Origin: Rotaria sordida
Lineage: Eukaryota > Rotifera > Eurotatoria > Philodinida > Philodinidae
Direction of reading: 5' to 3'
Length of the DNA stretch: 64,000 nucleotides
NCBI GenBank assembly: GCA_905250125.1
Contig: CAJNOL010000001.1
Coordinates: 248,001-312,000, forward strand
Shown piece after piece: positions 46,337-56,530 of the stretch. How positions within the stretch are numbered: position 1 is the first letter of the stretch; every line of letters begins with the position of its first letter. The translations under genes were made by a program, and so were the position numbers. The notes beneath the pieces were generated by a model that did no database searches, was not told where the DNA came from, and was given only the letters and a program-made list of their open reading frames with translations.

Positions 46337-48832
46337 TCAAAAATTTAGCATACGCTTAAGAACTTCTAAACAACGCCATTTAGATGGAAAATAGAATGGT
46401 TCAAAAACGTGTGGAATAGGATGAATATCATAACCACAAACACGTTCTATTGGTGCTTCAAGATTTAAGAAACATTCTTTCTAAAATAATAAAAATTTTA
46501 ATATTCATATGAATCAAAATAATTAAGATACATACTGAAACAGTAGCAGCGATTTCAGCACCAACACCACCAGTTATCGGTGCTTCATGACTTATAAGTA
46601 ATCTACCTGTTTTACTAACTGATTGACAAATTGTATCAATATCCCATGGTAATATTGTTCGTAAATCAATTACTTCACAAGATATATTGTCTTTAGCTGC
46701 CATTTGTGCTACTTCACGAATAACATGAACTTGTGTTCCCCATGAAACAAGTGTCACATCAGAACCTGAATTTAAGATAACAAAAAAAAAAAAATGATAT
46801 TCATACAATGTATAAAAGAGTCACGTACCTTCAGATATAATTTCAGCTTTAGATAAAGGAATAGTATATTCTTTAAGTGGTACATCTTCTTTAGCAGATC
46901 GATAGAGGATTTTCGGTTCAAAAAATATGCATGGATTATCATCTTTAATACATGATAAAAGTAATCCTTTAGCTTGAATTGCACTACGTGGAATAACAAC
47001 CTAAATAAAAGTAATTGAAGATAAATATATATATATAGAGAGAGAGAAAGAGAGAAAATGATCCATAAGTAGCTTTCCAATAAAAAAATTAGAATATCTC
47101 TACTTTGTTTCACTCTATGAAACTAATTCTTTCTTGTATGATAGAGGAGATTTCAGAGTTTCTTTTCCATAAGAACTCTATGACCTTACAGATTATAATA
47201 TGCATCTAAAATTTCGAAGTATATTTTTTTGAAATTTCTATAAAATCGAACATTAGTAAGGATAGTCAAAGTAATTCTCGTTGTCACTTCATTGTACTTA
47301 AGAAAAGACAAGTATCTATATTAAAGACATCGCACAACGAAACACACGATCGAATATATTCTATGTACACATGCATCTGTTATAACTATCCTCAACACTA
47401 TTAAAGATAGAAATTCCTTTTTGAAGTAGATAATGATACTTCAAAGTATTATTTACAAATGTTGTTCTCATAGAAAAAAACTCTGAAGTTTCCCCTATCA
47501 CGACGATTATCGTAAAGCTACTTATGGACTACCGTTAGTATTGAACACGATCAATCGTTTTTTGGTCCCAGTTAGAAAAATTTTTTTGTTCTAGTTTCGT
47601 GCTTATTAATACAAGTACTAGTGAAAAATACGATGTCATTTTCTAGCAGTGTCGATGAGTTCGAGACATCTTTCACCACCCGTATAACATCTAATATTTT
47701 TCTTCTTGGAGATCTAGTACTATGTTTTATTTTCCAATAACACTTCGTCTATTCTGCAAGTTTATATGTTCGACAACTCTGTTGTTTACGAAAAGAAAAT
47801 GATTAATTTTACTATCAAAATTATAACAGCAAATATTGAAGTGATTGTTACTCAATAATTTTCGCATAAACTTTTAGAACACATGAGTCATAAGAATATG
47901 ACATTTATGCAAGTTTTATAAGACCATAAAAGATATCATTTCCAACGTACAACTGTTGGTCCCAGCGGGACTATCTTGTACATATCTAACCATACTGTAT
48001 ATATCTTAATCATAAAAGAATAAAACAGAAATCCTTACCTTAATGCCAGGTGTATGCAGAAATTGTGCTTCAGGTGATTGTGAATGATAAAGTGCACCAT
48101 GTCCAACTGCACCCCATGGTGCACGAATAGTAAGACGACCACAATTGAATAAATTCTGTGAACGATATCGATATTTAGCTGCTTCGTTTACAATCTAAAT
48201 AAAAAAAACAAGAAACAAATAGATATAATATCTAATACGTTTATGATTTATTTATTACTTGATCATATGCTGGAAAGATATAATCAGCAAATTGAATTTC
48301 AGCAATAGCTGTTGTTCCAGCAACAGCTGCGCCTATTCCAAAAGCAACTATACCTTGTTCACATAATGGTGTATTAAATACACGATCAGCTCCTGAAAAA
48401 ATTTATAAAATTTATAAACAAAATATGTTTTAATTGGTTGTTTTTTCTTTGTACCATATTTTGATCTTAAATCTGCTGTACATCGAAAAACACCACCAAA
48501 TGCAACATCTTCACCGAATATAACTCAAATATAAATTCATAATAATAATTATTATTATTATCAAAACTTAAGCATACTAGCGGTATGATCATTTCCGAGT
48601 GTAATACCAAGTGCATTTTGAATTGTTTGACATAGGTTCATTTCTTTTGTTGGACCTTAGAAAAACATAGATTTAATTTTCTATGTTCAAAGAAACAGAA
48701 ACAAGACTATAACTGACCATGAGATGGGTCCGGTTTATCTTTGAAAAAAGTAAAATGAGCAAGACGACGTCGTAGAAAGAACGACGAACATGTTGATACG
48801 GTAGTTATTAAACGATGAATGGGCAGATTCAT
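46337..48832 (-). CDS. BCKDHB: Branched-chain 2-oxoacid dehydrogenase E1 beta subunit, mitochondrial
   Basis: This is the beta subunit of the thiamine-diphosphate E1 of the branched-chain 2-oxoacid dehydrogenase complex, which decarboxylates the oxoacids of Leu, Ile and Val in the mitochondrial matrix. The ATG at 48832 begins [11 protein letters not shown] with an Arg-rich, acid-poor leader ([10 protein letters not shown]) suited to mitochondrial import. The following exons contain [73 protein letters not shown] and PGIKVVIPRS. Next come [49 protein letters not shown] and [16 protein letters not shown]. The length, about 380 residues, fits. It ends with TGA at 46337-46339. Phe-Gly-Gly-Val-Phe-Arg-Cys and the C-terminal CGYD tell it from pyruvate dehydrogenase beta. 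A T-rich acceptor (TTCTTCTGTTCAG) lies about 20 bases before the ATG. Intron 47001-48038 is long. Confidence 0.94.
47068..47522. mobile_element. TA-flanked inverted-repeat element in BCKDHB intron
   Basis: Both ends read CCATAAGTAGCTTT inward (47063-47076 and the complement of 47514-47527), with TA in the shared border. The arms continue with AGTTTC/CAGAGTT words (about 47150-47175 versus 47475-47495) and the AAGTAT pieces near the centre. It is about 455 bases with no coding capacity and moderately diverged arms. Confidence 0.75.
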
Positions 48833-50883
48833 AAGTGAGGATAAAAAATCTGAACAGAAGAAAAAAAAAATTATTAATCGATTGAGACGCAAATGTACAA
48901 TACGATATACGGGTCAGCGAGCCTGTTTGTTATACTCAATCAATCAGTTATATCAACAGCCAGCCACCATATGTGTGAGTCGCAGAGGCTATTAGACTTT
49001 CTTTTTTTTTTCAATACGTGTATAATTAACCAATGAAAAATCGAAAAGATCGAAAGATGGCATTCCAGGTAGAACACTATATAATTGTATTTTCTTATCA
49101 AATTCATTAATTAGAATATTATGTTCTATTAATTTGAGCATTGAAAATTAGAAAATATTTACAATCATAATTTAATATCGATTGAATATGCAGAAAATTT
49201 ATAACATTATCAAGAATCTATAGTCTTAATTAAAGAAATTATTGAATTGTAAATAAAATGATATCTATAATAATTAAATTTACGAATGAGAATTTATAAA
49301 TAGGCTCAATCTAGTTAAGAATAATAATAGACTGTTCTTTTTTTAGACTTGCAAGAAAGATCCATCATAATTATGGAAAAAAAAATTGTCTCAATGGATC
49401 TATTGATGTTATGTAAACTTATGATCAATACTATTAAAATGATTATTCGCCAATAAATTGCTATCATATCAAATATCCTTTTTGTTTTTCGTACATTCTG
49501 ACATGCAGTGTACTCCTTAACCCTAATATAGAAGAAGATATTTTCGTTTGTTTCATTTCTGTTATAGAGAATAAGTTTATAGAATTATCATAAAATTCTT
49601 TTACTAGAAAAAAAGTCTTTGTTATGGATATTTTAACTTCGAATTCCCAACAAAAAAAGAAACATTTGTTCTTAATAGAAAGATATATAAATAGTCCGAA
49701 TGACGTATAAAGAAATCAATTAATATAAACAAACTTTCCTAAGATAATATGATCTATTGTATGATTATCTCGAAGAAACAATAATAAACATCTTGTCTTG
49801 TTTTTCGGTCATGATACATTATTCAATTACTCGTAAGTTAATCAATGTAATGGGAAAAAAAAATACATATCTTACAATGAACTTTTGTTTAATGTCTAAA
49901 GATTCTAGTTTAATTATTTTTTATACATGATTTCACGTTCTAAACATCTGTCGACGATCATGTAATTAATATGACAATATGATGACAACATTTGAGCCAT
50001 AAATAATATCTCCATTTTGTCTATATGTAGAACTGTCAACAACACTATTTTTTACTATTCTTTTGAAGAATTCAATATCTTTGTATCAAACAAATTTCAT
50101 CTGTTATCTTAGAATAATATAATAAAGGCATAGAGGACGAAAGGTCCTCAACTAATCTGCGTCATTTTCACTCATATTTTATATGCATATAGGTGACCTT
50201 ATTCTAAGCAATAGTCTAACAAGATTTGGACTGCTGTGGCTTCTTTCAATAGATATAAATATTTTTACTCTCATATTAAGAGATAAACCATGTCAATATA
50301 ACTCATGATAGAACTATTCTAATAAGGAAAAGAAATATTTAATTTTAAATCTAAATTCTTAATTCAATGTTTTTCGAAAAAAATTCTGGGTATAGACCCA
50401 AAATAGGCATACGACAATAACAATACCATCTGGTATTAACTAATATTCTTATTGACTGGTATTTAGTATTAATTAATGTTAGTACTAGCATTAACCAATA
50501 TGAAATATCTACCTCAAAACCATATTGGTATTGTGTCATGCGTAGTCCAAAGTTTTGTAAAAGATTTGTAATTTTTGACCAGAAGATCTTAAGCAAGTAT
50601 TTATTTTTAGGATTTTTTTAGTCTCATTCATATCTACTTCTGTTGATAATATACAATTGTAATTTGTAAGAAATTAGAGCAATTCTCACATTAGTTGTAC
50701 GAGTTTTATTAATATGATTTCTCTTTTTTTTTCTTCGTAAATATTTTTTATTAAAATATGTTATTTGCAAGGTAACAATATAGTTATTCATAGTTTTTAA
50801 TAAAGGTTAAATAGTATTATGGGGTGCATATATATATATAAAAAAAAAAAATAAAGCAGTTCTTATAAATAAATGTAGCTTGA
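48833..50883. other. 2-kb intergenic stretch
   Basis: It lies upstream of BCKDHB and downstream of the crystallin-domain gene on the same strand. It is very AT-rich. Near 50420-50530 the words TGGTATTA and TTAACCAATA recur a few times. The open frame at 50351-50596 covers this patch and shows no domain. I see no gene. Confidence 0.5.
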
Positions 50884-52519
50884 TTATAATTTAATAGGTA
50901 CGTGAATATGAAGAAAACCATCACTTTGTAATTCCGTTTTTAATTGATCAACTTCACATGTAGGAAATAGATTTATTTGACGATAACTCTGTTCATCTAT
51001 AAATTAAAAAAAACATAAGATCAAAAATAGATTAGAATTTATATTTAAAAAAAAAAAGAATCTACATACTCATATGTTGACCAGTACTTGATAATACTTT
51101 ATTTTCAACATCAACACGTAAATTATGTCCATTAAGTGTAATTTTTAATTGATCAGATTTTGTACCAGGTTTCATTTCTAAACGCATATGAAGAATTTTC
51201 TTTCCATTTGCACCATCAATAATTGATGGATTCCAAGTTTTATTTTGAAGAAATTCTTCAAGTGTAAACGTATGTCGTTGATTAGTTGTAGTGGTCTAAA
51301 ATAAAAATGTAACAAAAAAAAAACGATAAAATAAAATATTCTGTGAAATACTTGTGAACCACGTCTTTCACCAGTATGCGATTGTTGTAATGTTGATGGT
51401 GTTGATGTATGTGAAGTTGTAGATAATGATGAATGTGTATCTTTGCTATTTGTCATTGGCACTGAAACATGATGACCAAGATTTGGATCGGTTGTTTTTG
51501 TTACAGAAACTTTTCGTTTTTGAATTGTTATTGTACCACCTGTAGCTAATAATCCCGGTGGAATTTCAATTGGTAACTCAGACAAATCTAGCATAAATAA
51601 AAAGTTTCGGTAACAAAAAAAAAGAAAAAATTTATTTGAATCTTATTCGAACCTGCTAATGTTGAATTTGTTGTTTTTGTTGTTGCTAATGAAGTAGGTT
51701 CATTAATTATGATTGGTTGATTACCTGTATTTGATAAACGTCGTTCAGTTATATGTATATTAGATGCTGGTGTAGTGCCCGTTGATAACTCTGCACTACG
51801 AAGTAATTCTGTTGCTTCAGGTGGAAGCCCTGTTGACCCAGTTGATGTTGTTGTTGTAGTTGTTTTTGTAATTGACGTTCTTCGTACTTGTTGTCCTTGT
51901 AAAGGCGAATTAGATGTATTATTTGATGGAGATAATAAACCTTGATTATTTAATGTATTAAATTTATTTAATGAAAACGATAAACGACGTTGATCATTAA
52001 GATCTTGATTAACACTTAAATGATCAATTGCTGGTAAATGTTGAAAATTTGGATCCAGAGGCATTTCAACAACTAACATATGACCTGGTGTTATATATGA
52101 TGCGATGGCACTAACATCAGCATTATTTGGTAAATCAAATGATTTTTCAAATTGTTTTTGTGTATAAAGTCCTTCACGATGTTCTTCATAAACACCTGTT
52201 ATTGTTAATTTACGATTTTGAATGTAGATCTAAGAAAAATAAAAATGAAATGATGAATTTTTATTATTATTTGTTTTTCTTAATTTACTTTAATTTGATC
52301 GGGTTGAAAATTTTCAACATCAAAAGTAATACGAAATTTTTCTGTATCATGAGAATATTTGTTGCGTATAGATGATACACTTGGACGACTTAACCATCGA
52401 ATATGTTGATCTTGACCAGGAGTATAATTAAATGCATCAAATGAAATATCATTTTTATTATTGCTATTAGTTTCTAAACTATTATTTGTACGATGAATCG
52501 AAACACTTTGAGATGACAT
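50884..52519 (-). CDS. Protein with two alpha-crystallin (small heat-shock) domains
   Basis: Small heat-shock proteins hold unfolding proteins in a refoldable state. The chosen start at 52519 begins MSSQSVSIHRTNN; an in-frame ATG four codons upstream is also possible. A first alpha-crystallin-type domain spans about residues 60-135 (FRITFDVENFQPDQIKIYIQ, LTITGVYEEH, FEKSFDLPNNADV, LVVEMPL). A long Ser/Thr-rich linker follows, in exons 52230-51590, including ITKTTTTTTSTGST. A second diverged domain sits at the C-terminus, in exons 51296-51075 and 50999-50884 (LHMRLEMKPGTKSDQLKITL, LRVDVENK, YRQINLFPTCEVDQL, FLHIHVPIKL). Stop TAA is at 50884-50886. The total is about 460 residues, against 150-220 for usual single-domain proteins. 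Double-domain members are known from some flatworms. The ends VVEMPL and HIHVPIKL correspond to the final beta strand of each domain. Confidence 0.8.
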
Positions 52520-53276
52520 TATTCTTATCAATTTTTCTTGGATGTCGTTTGTTCTACTGTTGAAAATAAATGTCTACAGTTGTGTCGATGGTATATATAC
52601 TCTATTCTGTCTTTATGGGTCAGATAAGTTGGTATGATTATGACGAGGAAATAATGCGTTAAAAATAGAACAATAAGAAAATAGTAGTAATCAACAACAA
52701 CTATTCAAAGAAAAACAATGCGTTCTACTTTTGGAGGACACTTTTTTTTCTTGTAGCTATCTATATATTGACAATATTTACCAAGCACCTTTCAATCAAA
52801 TCTGTATGATGAATTTTTCTTGTTTTCTTCTTATTGAATTATTATGCTTTGTTATTGTTGATAATAGAAAATTCTATTTTAGGTTTTTCTAGGCGTAAAA
52901 AAAATACACGTAGATAATATAGCTGAAAAAATGAATACATATTTATATATACGAATATTACAATGATGCTTGTTTGTAAGTTGTCTTATTATATTTAGGT
53001 CTAACCCATCAAGAGACATGAAAAACATGTCATTCTGTATAACAAGAAATTATGCTTAAATAAATACCATATCAGACAGTCAAGACAATGAATTATGATA
53101 TAAAAATACAAGCAATAATGATAAGACGTTTGTCTTATAGATATCCTTAAAAACAATTATTTTTCATTCATTGTTATTCACAATGAACTTTTATATTGAA
53201 GACAAATATGAGCAAATATCATAAGAGTTAAGATAGTGTTTTAATGGAATAGAACAGAAACTAGATTGTTTTTCTT
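52520..53276. other. Intergenic spacer, 0.76 kb
   Basis: It lies upstream of the crystallin-domain gene and downstream of PIN1 on the same strand. It is AT-rich and without a supported gene. A TATATATACTC stretch at 52591-52601 is a possible TATA-like element about 75 bases upstream of the crystallin gene start, though this is only suggestive. Confidence 0.4.
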
Positions 53277-55241
53277 TTAGGCAATACGTAAAATAACATG
53301 TAGACCCGAATCTGAATCGACTACATCGCTCATTTCATTGACATCTAATGCAAATGAAGCTTCTTCAAATGCTTTTTGCATTGCACCATGACCAAACATG
53401 CCAAGATCACCTTTAAAAATAATCGATATTAAATATAATTCATAGGAAAAAAAAAATTTACCTCCACGTTGACCTGAACTACAATCACTTTTATCTTTTG
53501 CAATACGACGAAATGTTGATTCAAGATCATTAGCATTTTTTAATTCATTTATAATTTCTATCAATAAATACAATAAATCAGTATATATATATATATATAT
53601 AAATTCTGTCGAATTACAAACCATCAAGTCTATTGCGAGCTTCAGTTTTACTACGTGTGATTGTTTCACCTTTATAATTTTTTGGATTACGTGATCCTGT
53701 ATGTTTAACAAGTATATGAAGTACTTGTACTTGACCACCATTTGCTGCTTTTCGTCCACTTGATAATTTATTGCTCATAGAATTTGGATGTTCCCATTGA
53801 CTTTCTTTTGTTACTGGATCAATATAATATTCTTTTCCTATACATAAAATGAATTGCAAAAGTTTAAGACACCTTTTGACTTCAGTGGCTTCTATGAAAA
53901 GAAATGGGTCAATGACGTATTTTGAGTGACATATAAATATAGAAGTCAAAGTCTACGCAAACCACCCATTCTTGATTAGATTGATGATAGCGAGAAGCAA
54001 CAGAGGGAACTTCAACCCTTTCTCTAACAGGCTAAAGTGTACGACATTTTTAATATTTTGGTTATTATATCGTTATTGAAAAACAGATCATTTTGAAAAA
54101 TTATTATTTATAAGAATTTAATATTATTACTGATTAACTCGAGAAATAGTTTTTTTTTTACAAATTATGATCTTCAAGTGTTCCGTTAGAGAAAACATTA
54201 AAAACTGAATAACACAGTGTATTTTTGTTTTTCAATAACTCTTTATAACAGAGATTTTTAAACATTAATTAAAGTTTAATTAGTAATCTATTAACAATTA
54301 AGAGACATAAGCTCTAAGTATAGACGTCAGAACTTCAAACAATAGTACATTTTGTAAAGCAGACTTTGTTTTATCATATGAGACCTTGCACTCTTCTAGT
54401 CAATGTGTCCATCATCTGATACAACCATTTCATTGTTGATCACTAGTTTCAACGATGATTTTCAGCTATTTTTCGCTTGCTTCTTACCTTAGTATTTTCA
54501 AAGTGCTATATATCTGACAATGAACACATTGCATAGAAGAGTGCAAGATCTCATATGATAAAACAGCCTGTTTTACAAAATGCGTTATATTTTAAAGTTC
54601 TGAAGTTTATGCTTAGAGTTCAGTTTTCTTAATTATTAATAGAGCATCAATAAAATTTTAATTACTGCTACAAAAACTCTGTTATAAAGTGTAATTGAAA
54701 AAGAGAAATACACAGTATTATTCAGTTTTTAATTCTCTTTCGAACAGAATATTTAAGGATCAAAATTAATAACAGAATATTTCTATAGTTAGTAATTAAT
54801 GAAAATAATTAATCAATAATATTAAATTATTAAAAATAACAAGTTTTCATATTTTTTCTACTAAAATTTAACTCATTTCATTCTGCATCTAATTGTATAT
54901 TTTTGAAAATTGTCTCTGTTTTTCGATAATCAAAATATTAAAAGTGTCTTAAACTTTTGCCTGCTAGAGAAAAATTAAAGTTCCTTCTTTTTCTTCATGC
55001 TACAATCAATTAGATTAATAATGGATCATTTGTGTAGACCTTGGCTTTTGCTTTATATGCCACTCAAAATATGTCATTTACTCCATTTCTTTTCATAGAA
55101 ACCACCGAAGTAAAAAATGTCTTAAATTTTTGCGGTCCACTTTATTTAAGATGTAATATTGATATTTATAATCTTTAAAATTAAAGACATACCAGTACGA
55201 CTTGACATTTTGCTAACCCAACCTGGTGGTAAATCAGACAT
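53277..55241 (-). CDS. PIN1: PIN1-type peptidyl-prolyl isomerase (WW plus parvulin domain)
   Basis: PIN1 isomerises phospho-Ser/Thr-Pro bonds and so switches the shape of phosphorylated cell-cycle and signalling proteins. Four exons join to 166 residues (human PIN1 has 163). The start MSDLPPGWVSKMSS is at 55241; the WW domain has Trp8 and Trp31 (GKEYYIDPVTKESQWEHP). A Ser/Gly linker leads to the parvulin domain with LHILVKH (His57, Lys61), SDCSS (Cys116), GAMQKAFEEASFAL (Met133, Gln134, Phe137) and DSGLHVIL (His160). The phosphate clamp that is Lys-Arg-Arg in human reads Lys61, Arg66, Asn67 here (SRNP instead of SRRP), one basic residue fewer. The first exon is tiny (55241-55193) and is followed by a 1.35-kb intron (53838-55192) filled by an inverted-repeat element. 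Stop TAA is at 53277-53279. Confidence 0.93.
53847..55142. mobile_element. TA-flanked 1.3-kb near-complete palindrome in PIN1 intron
   Basis: The left half is the reverse complement of the right half almost to the centre, near 54480, with arms of about 620 bases. The ends share GCAAAAGTTTAAGACA (left, 53856-53871) and TGTCTTAAATTTTTGC (right, 55118-55133), and TA lies at both borders (53845-53846, 55143-55144). Further matches include TTCTATGAAAAGAAATGG near both ends and the TATGAGA/TCTCATA segments near 54379 and 54552. The motif AAAGTTTAAGACACTTTTAA recurs as an internal copy in the right arm (near 54940-54960). No transposase is visible. The arms retain good identity, so this may be the youngest element in the window. 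Confidence 0.88.
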
Positions 55242-55830
55242 TTATTGTAAAACAAAAACAATAAGACAAATAAAAATCTGAAAGAAAGAGAAAATTTTAT
55301 ATATGTCTCTTGATTCTATGACTTCATAGAAAAAAAAATGTTCAATTAGTTTTATTCAGTTTTATTTTATTAGATTTCAATCGGTTTTTTTCTTAATTTT
55401 TTTTTTCAATAGAATTCATGTTTAGTTTATTGTTTTAGAAAAAGAAGAAAAAAAAAAGAGAATAGAAAAAAAATCTGATACACTTAATCATTACACATAA
55501 AGATCTGTTGAATAACACACAAAAAAAAAAAAAGAAAAAGAAAAATTTGAAAAATAACATCATTAATGTTGTTCATAAAGGTGTCTATGTGATTGATACG
55601 ATTAGACGCATTTACATACAACAGAAATTTTTTTTTTTTTATCATTTAGCAAATCACACATACGCTACATGTTGTTGAGCATATCAGAAAATTACACAAA
55701 TAGAAAAAAGAATATTTAAATACACAGAGAAATATCCTGTCCAATATGAATAAATATACAAATACACATTTCATTTGAACATCAGCATCATATTTTTTGT
55801 TTTGAATACAAGAAAAAGATAATTCTGTTT
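55242..55830. other. Intergenic spacer, 0.6 kb
   Basis: It lies upstream of PIN1. It contains many A and T tracts (for example 55376-55420 and 55516-55545) and no supported gene. Confidence 0.5.
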
Positions 55831-55983
55831 TTACTTGTCATTGTTGATGCTTGTTGTATTTGTTGATGGTGGCCATGTTGATACAAAATCGTCAAATCCA
55901 CGTGCAAACGGATATGGATTATCACTATCTTTCTGTAAGTTATAACCATCATTTGAACAAATTAATGTTAATAGTCGAATCAT
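55831..55983 (-). CDS. Possible 50-residue small ORF
   Basis: An ATG at 55983 opens a frame of 50 codons ending at TAA 55831-55833. The product starts MIRLLTLICSNDGYNL and continues with DNPYPFARGFDDFVSTWPPS, a composition unlike the random A/T-rich frames around it. The hydrophobic first ten residues are too short for a certain signal peptide. A CTTACAG acceptor-like site at about 55941-55935 lies inside the frame, so the downstream part (KDSDNPYPF...) might instead be the last exon of a longer transcript. I do not recognise a family and see no second exon. Confidence 0.35.
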   Translation of the reverse strand: MIRLLTLICSNDGYNLQKDSDNPYPFARGFDDFVSTWPPSTNTTSINNDK

Positions 55984-56530
55984 ATTAATTTGGTGTTACG
56001 GTAGACGAAGTACAAGACGGTCAGAAAAGATAGATAGACGTATGACGACAGATTGTCCTCGTCGTTGAATGAAAATGAGAATGATAAACAACGAGAGAAG
56101 AATGTGAAAAAGAAAACAGGAAGATAGACATGATGAATATAATACTTATTTCTATGTTTAAATTCATCTCGATGGACGGATCATATTTTTCTCTTTCTTT
56201 TCGTTTCTGTGTTTACTCCATGAAACATCGTGATGATTATGTATATGTGCTTATGTTAAAGTAGAACAAAAAAAGAATTGTTGTTTCCAACCATATACTT
56301 ATTGGACGATAGGTAGTAAAGTTTAAATATAATTTTTAGTCTAGCGAGTATATTTAAAAATATTGCATATTGTCTTTTTCAACAAGCAAACATTTATGCA
56401 GAAATATGGAATGAAAAAAAATGAATACTTTAAAGATTTAAATCGTCATTCATACTAACACGTGCTACATAAAACAAAGAAGAAAAAAAAGACATGTTAC
56501 AAACAATTATCATTTGAATAAGTTAATTAA

